NCBI GenBank assembly: GCA_019239895.1 | Contig: JAFAZH010000004.1 | Coordinates: forward strand, 124,001-188,000 | Direction of reading: 5' to 3' | DNA from: Abditibacteriaceae bacterium | GTDB lineage: Bacteria; Armatimonadota; Abditibacteriia; Abditibacteriales; Abditibacteriaceae | DNA length: 64,000 nt | Shown here: in pieces, positions 28,709 to 37,447 of the stretch | How positions within the stretch are numbered: the first letter of the stretch is position 1 | How the letters are laid out: each line of letters opens with the position of its first letter | Program-made: the position numbers and the translations under genes | The notes under the pieces: model-generated | Seen by the model: the letters and a program-made list of their open reading frames with translations, nothing else | Told to the model about the DNA's origin: nothing | The model's database searches: none

Positions 28709-29662
28709 TTAAAGCTTACTTATACCTGTGTCGTTATGGTACAGATGGGCTTTTGCTTTTACACCGTGCTTTTGCAGGTCAGCAAAATACTTAGTTAGGT
28801 TAATAAAATACGCCACTGATATTTCGATTGTGCCTAGTTCCCCCACGCGATAGCTAAGGACGTGGTCTGTAGGTCGGCCCTCGTAGGCCGGACTTGAAAA
28901 TGCGAACAATTCTCTAATGATTTCAAAACTATTCCATCCAAAAGGCGGTGGTTGATGGCGCAGAGTAGAAATCATTTGGTGTTGAACGAAGTTGGTGGAC
29001 GGTAAACCCAAAAGGCTAAATTCCAAACCATATACATCAATAAAGGCACGTAGAATATCTAATGGCCTATCTGTGTTTGCGATAGGCACATCCGACAAAT
29101 ACACCGCATGAGCTACTGTGACTGTTTGAACTGCCCCTTGTTGAAATGTCCTTACCAAGAGTATGTATGCATGAGCTTCATTCCTGCCCCCGTACCTTTT
29201 GGCAAAAATAAATACTGGGTCAACCCCTCTGGCTAATGCTGCTTCTGGAATTAGCTGCTCGAAAGTATCGGGACTGTGAATAGTTTCAATAACCTGACGT
29301 GTATCAATGCCTCTTGAGCGCAATGCTTCGGTTTCGCCGTCTATAAAGGCCACCTCGAAGAGATGGTTAGGCAGAGAGTGTTTTTCTGCAAGCCGTGCTT
29401 TTATGGATTGAACATCTTTACCTTTCAAAGCATAGCTCTGAAGTTCGTTTGAAAGATAATCAAATATTTGCGCTTGTGACCTGCCCGACTTGTCATCGTT
29501 CTTGATGCGCAGACTATCAAGAACTTCTTGCAATACCTGTTGCTGCTCCTCTGTTCTCTCAGGGGTCGGTTCAATGCCAGGGTCGGGCAGCAAACTTTGA
29601 ATCACAGCAGAAATGAGACGCTGTGATTCATCTCGATTGTGGTTCCTTAATACTTTCAGCAT
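28709..29662 (-). CDS. Protein of unknown function (second gene of a two-gene module)
   Basis: The protein has 317 aa and I do not recognise it. It is soluble, with no signal peptide or membrane helix. It begins MLKVLRNHNRDESQRLISAV, with a charged helical part to about residue 120 and a probable mixed alpha/beta domain after that (GVDPVFIFAKRYGGRNEAHAY, then LDILRAFIDVYGLEFSLLGL). No catalytic motif can be named. It starts 10 nt after the stop of the upstream gene, and its ribosome-binding site (GAGGG) overlaps that gene's end, so the two are translationally coupled. The pair is visibly richer in A+T than its surroundings, consistent with acquisition by transfer. Confidence 0.75.
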   Translation of the reverse strand: MLKVLRNHNRDESQRLISAVIQSLLPDPGIEPTPERTEEQQQVLQEVLDSLRIKNDDKSGRSQAQIFDYLSNELQSYALKGKDVQSIKARLAEKHSLPNHLFEVAFIDGETEALRSRGIDTRQVIETIHSPDTFEQLIPEAALARGVDPVFIFAKRYGGRNEAHAYILLVRTFQQGAVQTVTVAHAVYLSDVPIANTDRPLDILRAFIDVYGLEFSLLGLPSTNFVQHQMISTLRHQPPPFGWNSFEIIRELFAFSSPAYEGRPTDHVLSYRVGELGTIEISVAYFINLTKYFADLQKHGVKAKAHLYHNDTGISKL

Positions 29663-29672
29663 GATACTACCC

Positions 29673-30158
29673 TCAAAATTCTATAATATCAAACTCTGGC
29701 CGTTTGAGGTCTTCAATAATGTATTCCTCACTGAGACCCGCACGGCTATGGGGTGGCACAAGTTTCATCCGAGCGGCCACTGGCGCACGCGGAATCACGT
29801 ACATAAGAGGTCGCCACTGGTGAAAGCTGGCATTGTTGACAATATAAATAATCTCATCTTTTTCGTCTGTGGTAATGTCGCCAGCAGCCTCCCATTTAAC
29901 AGCTAAAGAATTTAGGCTAGCCTTTTGACCGTTAATTCTGGCACTATGTTGATCTTGGCTTTCGACATCACGTTTTATTTCGCGGAAAACATCAATTGGG
30001 TTAGAACTGGCGGGAACATTTCTGCCGGAAGCGTATTTAGGTAGCGCATTGACATCAAAATGCTCGCTGCACCAAACATAGTGTAGGTCATGTCGAAACC
30101 TTTCCTGTATATAGAGTTTTAGGTATGTATTAGTGGAATAAAGAATTGTGCTAGCCAT
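29673..30158 (-). CDS. Protein of unknown function (first gene of a two-gene module)
   Basis: The protein has 161 aa, unrecognised. It begins ASTILYSTNTYLKLYIQERF and contains HYVWCSEHFDVNAL near residue 26-39, then a charged helical middle and WRPLMYVIPRAPVAARM near 115. The length, the conserved-looking aromatic/Cys N-terminal segment and absence of export signals suggest a cytosolic protein. The start at 30158 has GAGG 6 nt upstream. It forms a tight pair with the next gene, and the gap before it holds a small hairpin. Candidate roles such as defence or stress module are speculation from context only. Confidence 0.75.
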   Translation of the reverse strand: MASTILYSTNTYLKLYIQERFRHDLHYVWCSEHFDVNALPKYASGRNVPASSNPIDVFREIKRDVESQDQHSARINGQKASLNSLAVKWEAAGDITTDEKDEIIYIVNNASFHQWRPLMYVIPRAPVAARMKLVPPHSRAGLSEEYIIEDLKRPEFDIIEF

Positions 30159-30195
30159 TTATACCTCAAGCGTCCACAAGTTGGTATTTCATAAA

Positions 30196-30221
30196 TAGAG
30201 GGGAGTTTTGACGCCCCTCTA
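30196..30221. other. Small hairpin upstream of the unknown two-gene module
   Basis: TAGAGGGG (30196-30203) and CCCCTCTA (30214-30221) are perfect arms around a 10-nt A/T-containing loop, 38 nt before the ATG of the first module gene. It could be a 5'-leader structure or an old terminator. The rest of the gap from 30222 to 30421 shows nothing recognised. Confidence 0.4.
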
Positions 30222-30421
30222 CCTACCTAAGCGGCAACCCCCTGGCCTGCCGATACCGAATAGCCTCCACTTGCACTATCCCGCGTTAGACTGCCTTGCA
30301 ATCCCATAAATAGTTGTCTATTTCTTATTTTATCTTACTCCGAAGCTTATAGGCTGCTAAGCTCAAGTGAAGGCAAGAGTGAGTCGAAAAGGTAGATGCA
30401 GGGTAATAACTAGCAGACGCA

Positions 30422-30460
30422 ACAAAACCGCTATTCCAGATTCTGGAATAGCGGTTTTGT
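30422..30460 (-). terminator. Strong palindromic terminator for the small exported protein gene
   Basis: A perfect 19-bp palindrome, ACAAAACCGCTATTCCAGA and its complement around a single T at 30441. Read on the minus strand it follows the stop codon at 30491 by about 30 nt and ends in GCGGTTTTGTTG, giving the stem plus T-rich tail of an intrinsic terminator. Being symmetrical, it could also stop transcription in the other direction. Confidence 0.75.
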
Positions 30461-30490
30461 TTATACGTCACAAGCTGATGCCCTTACAAA

Positions 30491-30817
30491 TTAGGCACCG
30501 GGCTTGTAATGGCTGCGCCAGTTGCTGCCATAACGCTGTTGATACCACTGTTGACGCTGCGCTTCACGAGCATCTTCTTTCTTCTTATCCTTGCGATAGC
30601 TCTTGTAAGCCAGGGCGGTACCAATACCACCCGCGATGGCGACAGTATTATTATGCTTGAGCAGGCCGTAAGCCGTTACCGCACCAAGCCCGATGGCCAG
30701 GTTACGCTTGCTCTTCGAGCTTGCCTGGGCCGCGGTGACGCCCAACCCACCGACAGTGCTGGCGGCCATCACACCTAAAGTGCCCAACGCTACTAAGCGA
30801 TTTCCATGCTTTTTCAT
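30491..30817 (-). CDS. Small exported protein, function unknown
   Basis: The protein is 108 aa from the ATG at 30817, which is preceded by GGAGGAC at good spacing. The frame extends 31 codons further upstream but without support. It begins with a signal peptide MKKHGNRLVALGTLGVMAAS...AAQAS, followed by a Gly/Ala-rich hydrophobic segment (LAIGLGAVTAYGLLKHNNTV, AIAGGIGTALAY) that resembles a glycine-zipper, then a very basic/glutamine-rich tail (KSYRKDKKKEDAREAQRQQW). Such small proteins are often envelope-associated. It has its own terminator and is monocistronic. Confidence 0.7.
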   Translation of the reverse strand: MKKHGNRLVALGTLGVMAASTVGGLGVTAAQASSKSKRNLAIGLGAVTAYGLLKHNNTVAIAGGIGTALAYKSYRKDKKKEDAREAQRQQWYQQRYGSNWRSHYKPGA

Positions 30818-31044
30818 TGTCGTGTCCTCCATTAAGATTCTGCTTAACGTCGCGGACTCGGCATCTTCATGCTGGCTCAATCTGTCAGGCCAGGCTAACA
30901 CCGCTTCCACTTTAATCTTTAGCTTTCATTAAGGTCTTGCTGCGCCTTATTAATCAGTCAGACGGTGCCGCTGGGCGGATGTTCAAATTAAAGGAGGAAA
31001 ATTTAGGTAAAGTAATGGAAAGGAATGCTTGAAGCGAAGGATAT

Positions 31045-32511
31045 ATGGTTCCTGTGATTAAAGTCCACTCAATTCAGTGTTATATGCAGATGGTTGATAC
31101 CCGGATGCCGTTTCGCTACGGCTCCGCCATGCTGATCCGCTGCCCCCATCTCTATATGGTAGCCACCATCAGCGATACCCAGGGCCGCACCGCACGCGGT
31201 ATCGCCGCCGATAACTTGCCGCCCCGCTGGTTTGATAAAGACCCGACCAAAAGCTTTACCCAGGAAGTAGCGGATCAACTTCAAGTGGTCAAGTGGGCCA
31301 GCGCCGCAGCACAAGCCGAAGCGCCCACCACGCCTTTCCGCTTATGGCTGAGCATTTACCAGGCCGTGCAACAAGCAGCTCACACTGCGAATCTGCCACC
31401 TCTCTTAGCCGGGTTTGGGCCTTCTTTGGTGGAGCGTGCTGTCAATGATGCGGTGGGGCATTTAACGGAGCTACCATTTCACTCCCTGCTCCGTCACAAC
31501 ATTTTAGGGGTTGAACTGAACTTAATAGACCCGGCTCTCTCTAACATCACACCACAGCAAGTCTTGCCCGACCAACCGCTGCAAGCTATAGCAGCACGTC
31601 ATACGGTCGGCTTATCCGATCCCATTCGCACGGGGGACATTGCACTCGACGACAGACTCTATGATGGCCTCCCCCAAAGTTTAGAAGAGGTTATTGCATT
31701 CTATGGCGTGCGCTACTTCAAAATTAAAATTCAAAATAAGCTGCAAGAAGATATTGAGCGACTCACAGCTATCGCTACTTTATTAGATAGCCAGTTGCCC
31801 GCCACCCCTTACTTCTGCACCCTAGATGGCAATGAGCAATATGAAGCCCTGGAACAACTGCTGCCTGTGATGGAAGCCTTAACTACTCATCCCGTTTTAA
31901 AGCGTCTTGCCTCATCCCTACTCTTTATCGAGCAACCTCTGGCGCGTTCCGTGGCGCTTGATCCAGCTCGCTGTGCAGGTATTGAGCGCATCACCCAGCA
32001 GTTCCCGGTTATCATTGATGAATCGGATGATGCTCTCGATGCCTACCGCCGCGCCCTGGAAATCGGCTACAGCGGCACCAGCCATAAGAACTGCAAGAAC
32101 GCTTTTAAGAGTGTAGCGAACCTGGCACGTTCGCGGCGCATTCAGGAGCAAACGGGGCAACCCAGACTGATGAGCGCAGAAGACTTGACAAACATTGGCA
32201 TTGTCGCTTTACAAGAGGATTTAACGGCCCTTAGTTCTCTAGGCATCACCCACGCCGAGCGCAACGGGCATCATTATTTTCGCGGCTTGTCGCACCTTTC
32301 CCCGGAAGACCAACAACGTGCCCGCCGTGCGACTCCCGACCTCTATAGCCAGGGCGAAGATTATGTGCGTCTCAACATCACCGAGGGCGATATTAGCTGC
32401 CACAGCCTGCACCAAACTGTCGGGCTGGGGGTAGCTGCCTGGCCTCAGCTTGAGAATTTTATGGCTATTGAAGATTTTGATATTGGGCAGGAATTGCAAA
32501 GTCCGTGTTAG
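31045..32511 (+). CDS. Enolase-superfamily enzyme (mandelate racemase/muconate lactonizing-like)
   Basis: The protein has 488 aa, about 100 longer than usual MR/MLE enzymes. Visible active-site pattern: Lys pair in YFKIKIQNK, metal ligands Asp in FCTLDGNEQY, Glu in LLFIEQPLAR and Asp/Glu in VIIDESDDAL, then YSGTSHKNCKNAF on the strand where the second acid/base group usually lies. Superfamily members abstract a proton alpha to a carboxylate, giving dehydratases, racemases or cycloisomerases. The additional length lies mostly in the N-terminal capping part (60-170) and a C-terminal extension. Substrate is unknown; the nearby GH42/pectate-lyase locus suggests a sugar acid, but this is weak. It overlaps the porin gene tail to tail by 4 nt. 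Confidence 0.82.
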   Translation: MVPVIKVHSIQCYMQMVDTRMPFRYGSAMLIRCPHLYMVATISDTQGRTARGIAADNLPPRWFDKDPTKSFTQEVADQLQVVKWASAAAQAEAPTTPFRLWLSIYQAVQQAAHTANLPPLLAGFGPSLVERAVNDAVGHLTELPFHSLLRHNILGVELNLIDPALSNITPQQVLPDQPLQAIAARHTVGLSDPIRTGDIALDDRLYDGLPQSLEEVIAFYGVRYFKIKIQNKLQEDIERLTAIATLLDSQLPATPYFCTLDGNEQYEALEQLLPVMEALTTHPVLKRLASSLLFIEQPLARSVALDPARCAGIERITQQFPVIIDESDDALDAYRRALEIGYSGTSHKNCKNAFKSVANLARSRRIQEQTGQPRLMSAEDLTNIGIVALQEDLTALSSLGITHAERNGHHYFRGLSHLSPEDQQRARRATPDLYSQGEDYVRLNITEGDISCHSLHQTVGLGVAAWPQLENFMAIEDFDIGQELQSPC

Positions 32512-34112
32512 AAACGCTGAGTTAATTCCAAATAGGCATATTGCGCATTTTTACCAGTGGGGTAGATGTTGGTAATAACCTGCTTACCTTGTGCATAGGC
32601 CAAATAAAGAGTTAATGAGGTGGAGGAGGACAGAGGGTGGTCTAGGCTCAAGTCAAAGAGATTAGCCAGATTGCGGCTACCGCCACTGGGCCGTCCGGCA
32701 TAGCCGAAGTTACCGGGTTGATAAGCGCCGCCACCACTGTACCAGAGGTCTGTTGAGTTGGTCAACCGCAACTGGTGGGCGTCAGCACGGATAGTGTAAT
32801 TGCGCGGTCGCAGGATGAGTTGCGCAAATACGTCTTCGTTGTTCATCATGTTAAAAAAGGGGAAGCGGGCATAAATGCGTGGCGTTGGCAGCAATTGAAA
32901 GAAAGTCTGATGCTCGGTATCCGCCGCGTTTTTGTCCCCACTGCCCCGGAAGTAACCAGCCCGCAGCCAGGGTTTAAGAGAACTATTTTTTGGTTGATAA
33001 CCGACTTCTGCCGTCACAGCATTAGCGCGTTGTTTGAGCGTTCCCCAATCGCCGGTCTGCCATGCGCCCCAGAGCAGGGCATCCCCCTGGCCACTGCCGA
33101 GCGCAAAGGTGTGGATATAATGCGCTCCAAAAGTATTAACATTGATGTCCTGGGTATCAGCGGCTCGCACAGCGGCGGGACGGTTATCCACCTTGGGCAC
33201 GCTATTGCGCTCATCTTGATAATTGATGGCAAAGAGCCGTCCTTCCGCCTGGCCATGACTCAATGGCTTAGTGAGTGCTCCATAGAACGTATTGACCTCT
33301 AACTCTCCATTGCCATCCACTTGAAAGACACCCCTGGTAGGGCGCATGGCGAGGGCCGTGAAATTAAGTTGTGGTGTATTATGCACAAACTGCGCGCCGT
33401 CAAAAGAACGCTGCACATGAGAGAAACCGAAGTTGCCAATTAAACGCGCTTGCAAACGGTTATTCTTGAGCCAGGCTAATGTCGGGTTTTTAGCTGTTGT
33501 TTCCAGTCCATCGTTGAATTCAAACCGGCCCAACTGCAAATTATTAGATGTATTACCCAGCCCCTTCAAGCGCACATAAGCCTGCTTAATGAAGATGCCC
33601 GCATCGGTCTTCCTTTGATTCGCCGCATAATAATTGGCTCCCAATCCCAACTGTCCCTGTGGGGCAGGAGCAATGGCATTGTCGGGCAAGCCCAGCAGCG
33701 TTGGTTGGGCAATCTCTATCAAGAAGTCTTGCTTGGGCTTTTGCTGTCCGATACCAACCCGCAGTAGCGAACCCAGGAAGTTGTAATTATTATCGAACCC
33801 CGGTGCATTAAACCAGTTCCAATGCTCACCCCGTAAACGCCAGGTGCCACTCACCGTTAGGTTGCCCAGTTTTATGGGTTTAGGTGCAGATGGCGAAGCT
33901 GCGGATTGGGACGGCGGGGCAGGTGCTGGTTGAGTAGATGGACTTGATGCCGGGGAACCCTGCCCTGATGGATTTAGTGGCACTGCTGCGCCTGGTGTAG
34001 TGAGGGTTTGTGCTCGCGCTCCCGATAGACTGACTGTTGAGAGGGCGAGCGTACCGATGAAGCAAGAGCAGGACACGGTGTTCAGACGGAGGTTCAGGAA
34101 GCGCAGGCGCAT
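32508..34112 (-). CDS. Outer-membrane beta-barrel (alginate-export/porin-like), nitrate locus
   Basis: The protein has 534 aa. The N-terminal signal peptide (SCSCFIGTLALSTVSLSGARA) is followed by a Pro/Ser/Gln-rich linker (about 50-85) and a barrel domain with repeated aromatic/charged amphipathic strands, ending in ...AYLELTQRF. The terminal Phe is the outer-membrane assembly signal. The barrel resembles the alginate-export domain family, here probably a porin. It is the last gene after narK, with start and stop overlapping as TGATG, so it is coupled to it. I infer nitrate/nitrite diffusion across the outer membrane. Confidence 0.82.
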   Translation of the reverse strand: MRLRFLNLRLNTVSCSCFIGTLALSTVSLSGARAQTLTTPGAAVPLNPSGQGSPASSPSTQPAPAPPSQSAASPSAPKPIKLGNLTVSGTWRLRGEHWNWFNAPGFDNNYNFLGSLLRVGIGQQKPKQDFLIEIAQPTLLGLPDNAIAPAPQGQLGLGANYYAANQRKTDAGIFIKQAYVRLKGLGNTSNNLQLGRFEFNDGLETTAKNPTLAWLKNNRLQARLIGNFGFSHVQRSFDGAQFVHNTPQLNFTALAMRPTRGVFQVDGNGELEVNTFYGALTKPLSHGQAEGRLFAINYQDERNSVPKVDNRPAAVRAADTQDINVNTFGAHYIHTFALGSGQGDALLWGAWQTGDWGTLKQRANAVTAEVGYQPKNSSLKPWLRAGYFRGSGDKNAADTEHQTFFQLLPTPRIYARFPFFNMMNNEDVFAQLILRPRNYTIRADAHQLRLTNSTDLWYSGGGAYQPGNFGYAGRPSGGSRNLANLFDLSLDHPLSSSTSLTLYLAYAQGKQVITNIYPTGKNAQYAYLELTQRF

Positions 34113-35395
34113 CAGGCAGCCTCCTGCGCGCCGCTTGGCATCGGCATACTTCGATTACCCTCACTACTTGCAGCGTCCGGCGCTTGCACCGCTTTACCCC
34201 CGGCACCGAGCCACCCGGCACGCTGCCATTGAGGGTGCAGAATCAGCATCAAGCCAACGCAGCAAAGCGCACCCAGAGCGAACACAATAAAGCCCGCGCC
34301 GAAAGTTCCCATCGAGCCTTTGAGATAGCCCAGCAGGGAAGGCAGCAGGAATCCGCCAAAACCACCCGCAGCACCCACAATGCCGGTCATAACCCCAATC
34401 TGGCGAGGATAACGCTGCGGCACCAATTGAAAGACAGAGCCATTGCCGGTGCCTAACATGGCCATGATGATAAAGAGCAGCACGGTGGCTAACCCGACAG
34501 CAGGTAGTTGGGCTATCGCCAAGGCCAGCAGAGCAATACCGGTATAGAGCACCAACAACATGCGCACGCCGCCAAACTTATCGGCGAGATACCCCCCGAT
34601 AGGGCGCAGGAAACTACCAGAGAACACACAGAGCGCACTCAAATTACCGGCCTGAATTTTGTCGAGCTGATATTGATCTTTGAAGAAAGTGGGAAGAAAA
34701 CTGGCGAGACCCACAAAGCCGCCAAAGGTGATGCTGTAAAACAGGCAAAACCACAGAGTATCCGGTTGCTTGAGCACAGCCAAATAATCGCTCATCTGCT
34801 TCGGCGCTGGCCGCTCCGGGCTGTCTTTAGCGAGAAGTGCCACCACCAGCCACGTCACCAGAATCGGCAGCATGGCAAAAGCGAAGACCACATGCCAGTT
34901 GCCCCCATAGTGCTTGGCGATGCGTGGTGCCATCAATGCCGCTAAAACCGTGCCACTGTTGCCAGCCCCCGCAATGCCCATTGCCAGTCCTTGCTGCTCC
35001 GGGGGATACCAGCGCGAGGCCATTGGCAAAGCCGCTGCGAAACTGGCACCGGCGATACCCAATAATAACCCGATGTAGTGCATTTCGGTGAGTGTCCTGC
35101 CGCCCAGCCAGCCCCACAGTAAGGGCACGAGGGTAATGGTTAGGCCGCATAACGCTGTCTTCTTCGCGCCAATGCGATCTGTTAAGGTGCCCAGCACTAA
35201 CCGCAGCACCGCACCCCCTAAAACCGGCAAAGCCACTAACAAGCCCTTCTGGGCTGGATTCAGGTGAAAGTCCTCTGCCATAAATACGGCTAATGGGCCT
35301 AATAAGACCCACACCATAAAGCTGGTGTCGAAATAGAGAAACGCACTAAAAAGTGTTGGCGCGTGTCCGCTCTTGGTAAAATCTTTTAAATGCAT
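34112..35395 (-). CDS. narK: Nitrate/nitrite transporter, MFS NNP family
   Basis: The protein has 427 aa with 12 predicted transmembrane helices. The family pattern AGAGNSGTVLAALMAPRIAK and, in the second half, VGAAGGFGGFLLPSLLGYLKG correspond to the two Gly-rich nitrate signature motifs of NarK/NasA-type carriers. It begins KSGHAPTLFSAFLYFDTSFM, characteristic of the family. The start has AAAGGTC 8 nt upstream. It imports nitrate (or exchanges nitrite) for the NasA/NirA enzymes encoded in the same direction. The upstream gap shares a 37-bp motif with the nasA upstream gap, so the two are probably co-regulated. Confidence 0.94.
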   Translation of the reverse strand: MHLKDFTKSGHAPTLFSAFLYFDTSFMVWVLLGPLAVFMAEDFHLNPAQKGLLVALPVLGGAVLRLVLGTLTDRIGAKKTALCGLTITLVPLLWGWLGGRTLTEMHYIGLLLGIAGASFAAALPMASRWYPPEQQGLAMGIAGAGNSGTVLAALMAPRIAKHYGGNWHVVFAFAMLPILVTWLVVALLAKDSPERPAPKQMSDYLAVLKQPDTLWFCLFYSITFGGFVGLASFLPTFFKDQYQLDKIQAGNLSALCVFSGSFLRPIGGYLADKFGGVRMLLVLYTGIALLALAIAQLPAVGLATVLLFIIMAMLGTGNGSVFQLVPQRYPRQIGVMTGIVGAAGGFGGFLLPSLLGYLKGSMGTFGAGFIVFALGALCCVGLMLILHPQWQRAGWLGAGGKAVQAPDAASSEGNRSMPMPSGAQEAA

Positions 35396-35563
35396 TGTAT
35401 GACCTTTCTTGTGATAGTTACTAATAACGACCGTTGTGTTACTTCTGAAATTCTTAAATAATTTTCTCTTTGGTTATCCAACTCAACCCACTCTAAACCG
35501 CATCAGCCACCTCCGCTATAGCACGTCGTTTACTACTCAGTAAAGTGACGTGGGCGGCTGTGC

Positions 35564-35600
35564 TTGTCCCCACAAAGCAAATTTACTTTGCGTAAACTTC
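35564..35600 (-). promoter_or_regulatory. Putative shared regulatory element upstream of narK
   Basis: On the plus strand it reads TTGTCCCC, seven variable bases, then AAATTTACTTTGCGTAAACTT. This aligns without gaps to 43932-43968 upstream of nasA, with the variable bases at the same spacing. The 5' end lies 169 nt before the narK start. It contains the inverted repeat GCAAA-N5-TTTGC. A nitrogen-responsive operator or promoter is the simplest reading; the regulator is unknown. The other 400 bases of this 443-bp gap hold only the palindrome at 35681-35820. Confidence 0.6.
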
Positions 35601-35680
35601 TTGTTTCGTGCAGGTTAACGAACTGGAATTAAGCGGATTTTGGTGGGACTAAATAGCTTTTCTATTGTCTGTCTTCTAGG

Positions 35681-35820
35681 GCCGGGCGAATGAATTCGCG
35701 GCAACCACAGCGCAAAGCCTGCCTGCGCAGGCTCTCAGAACCACACCGAAGCGCCAGGACAAGGTGGAGTCCACGTAGGCGGACTTGGTGCTGTGGTTGC
35801 CGCGAATTCATTCGCCCGGC
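35681..35820. repeat. MITE-like palindromic element C (140 bp)
   Basis: Perfect 31-bp terminal inverted repeats, 35681-35711 and 35790-35820, starting GCCGGGCGAATGAATTCGCG. An inner hairpin AGCCTGC/GCAGGCT follows. Ends GCCGGG/CCCGGC resemble elements A and B but the interior differs, so it is a sibling type. It is located between narK and the reductase gene. Confidence 0.8.
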
Positions 35821-35838
35821 AATAAACCATTGTTTCAA

Positions 35839-37275
35839 TCAATAAACATCGCGTTGATAACGGTTGGTCTTAACGAGAGTGGCAATATAAGATTTCGCTT
35901 CGGGTGGGGTAAGCTTGCCTTGTTCCACTACAACCTGATGCAGCGTTTTGTCTACGTCACGGGCCATACGTTTGGCGTCGCCACAGACGTAGAAATGTGC
36001 GCCTTCTTCCAGCCATGACCAGAGTTGTGCTGCATTCTCCATCATGCGGTGTTGCACGTAAATCTTTTCGGCCTGATCCCGCGAAAACGCTGTGTCCAAT
36101 CGAGCCAGCAGACCGGAGCTAACATATTCTTCCAATTCCTGGCTATACAGGAAGTCGCATTCGCGCCGCTGGTCGCCGAAGAATAGCCAGTTCTTGCCGC
36201 TGGCTCCGGTGGCCCGGCGTTCTTGCAAGAACGCGCGGAAGGGCGCGATGCCTGTGCCGGGGCCAACCATGATGATGGGTGTCTGCTCATCATGCGGCAA
36301 ACGGAAGCCATGTGACTTCTGCACGAAGACACCGACTTTGTGGCCGGGTCGCATCCGCTCGGTGAGGAAAGTGGACGCCACGCCTTTGCGCAAGCGGTCA
36401 CAACCTTCTTTGACATAGCGCACCACGCCAACGGTTAAATGCACCTGCTCCGGGTGTGCCTTAAGCGAAGAGGCAATGGAATACAGACGAGGACGCAGCG
36501 GAGCTAACGAAGCAATGAGTTCACTGATGGTCTCCCGGCTGGTGGGCATGGTCGAAGGGAATAAGCGCAGTATATCCAGCACATCATGCCCATCTAAGAA
36601 ATCATCGGTGTCATCCGCCGCCAAATCTGCCAGGCGGCTCGCTTCTGCCGGATCAGCCGCCGTATGAGAGAGAAACTCCAAAAACTCTTCGGGGCACTGA
36701 TTGATAACATAAGCTTTGGCCAGAGCCAGGCGTGCCGGAATAATGGAACCTTCGGGAGTAATAACAGGTTCCTCGCCACTGGCCCCTAACACTTCCAGAA
36801 TAGATTCGACGAGTTCGGGGCAGTTCTCAGGGTAAACCCCCAGCGCATCGCCAACCTCGTAAGTCAAACCACTGCCCCGTAAGTCAAGCGCCACTGAACG
36901 CACGTCTTTCTCCGAGTCTTTGCGATTGAGAGGTCGAATTTCTAAAATAGCTGCTGGGAATGGATTGATGCGATCATAGGCAGGTGCAACATTTCTCCTG
37001 GCGTCTCCACTCTCATTCTCTTTAAAGGACGCCCCTACTCTGGCTGGCGCAGTCGCCGGTTCATCGCTGGTTTGCGATACCGCCACTGGTAGCGGTGTTT
37101 GCTCTACGATTGATGGCACTCCGTTGGTTACTGTGGAGTGTCCAGATCTATTAGTGTTACTGGCCGCAGGGGGACTGACGCCATTTAAGCCGAGTGCCCC
37201 CACCAGGAAACCATTGAGCCAGGATCGTTGCTCAGCAGTAAAGGGCGCACTTGTAGGCACAATTTCAATGTTCAT
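35839..37275 (-). CDS. CysJ-like NADPH:FAD reductase subunit without flavodoxin domain
   Basis: The protein has 478 aa. Order: N-terminal tag with FTAEQRSWLNGFL (residues 12-24), a low-complexity linker (about 30-95), an FAD-binding domain (RPRLYSIASSLKAHPEQVHL) and an NADP-binding domain (IIMVGPGTGIAPFRAFLQER, then FYVCGDAKRMARDV), ending KTNRYQRDVY. This is the CysJ C-terminal module; the FMN-binding flavodoxin domain of CysJ is absent. It should pass electrons from NADPH through FAD. The nearest acceptor candidates are the [4Fe-4S] protein and NirA encoded upstream. Start: ATG at 37275 with GGAAG 5 nt upstream. Assigned to nitrite rather than sulfite reduction because of context. Confidence 0.88.
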   Translation of the reverse strand: MNIEIVPTSAPFTAEQRSWLNGFLVGALGLNGVSPPAASNTNRSGHSTVTNGVPSIVEQTPLPVAVSQTSDEPATAPARVGASFKENESGDARRNVAPAYDRINPFPAAILEIRPLNRKDSEKDVRSVALDLRGSGLTYEVGDALGVYPENCPELVESILEVLGASGEEPVITPEGSIIPARLALAKAYVINQCPEEFLEFLSHTAADPAEASRLADLAADDTDDFLDGHDVLDILRLFPSTMPTSRETISELIASLAPLRPRLYSIASSLKAHPEQVHLTVGVVRYVKEGCDRLRKGVASTFLTERMRPGHKVGVFVQKSHGFRLPHDEQTPIIMVGPGTGIAPFRAFLQERRATGASGKNWLFFGDQRRECDFLYSQELEEYVSSGLLARLDTAFSRDQAEKIYVQHRMMENAAQLWSWLEEGAHFYVCGDAKRMARDVDKTLHQVVVEQGKLTPPEAKSYIATLVKTNRYQRDVY

Positions 37276-37349
37276 GGTTACTTCCTTCGTTGCTTCTTGA
37301 GATGTATCATAAAGAGGTTAAGCAAAGGTGTTGGAATAAGAAGCTGCCT

Positions 37350-37417
37350 TTGTGGGCCAGACACTCTTGTCTGGCTTGGTTTAGCAGGCAAGACAGGCAG
37401 GAGTGCCTGTCCTACAA
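37350..37417. repeat. Imperfect palindromic repeat between reductase and [4Fe-4S] gene
   Basis: TTGTGGGCCAGACACTCTTG opposite CAGGAGTGCCTGTCCTACAA forms an imperfect hairpin in the 172-nt gap. It looks like another dispersed repeat and may reduce read-through between the two genes. Confidence 0.55.
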
Positions 37418-37447
37418 GGGTGCAAAGCATTTTCTCAATCTCTATAG

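Noticed and set aside
34827..35312. 161-aa frame on the same strand as narK
   Set aside because: It is an out-of-frame shadow of narK, whose 12-helix protein is unmistakable.
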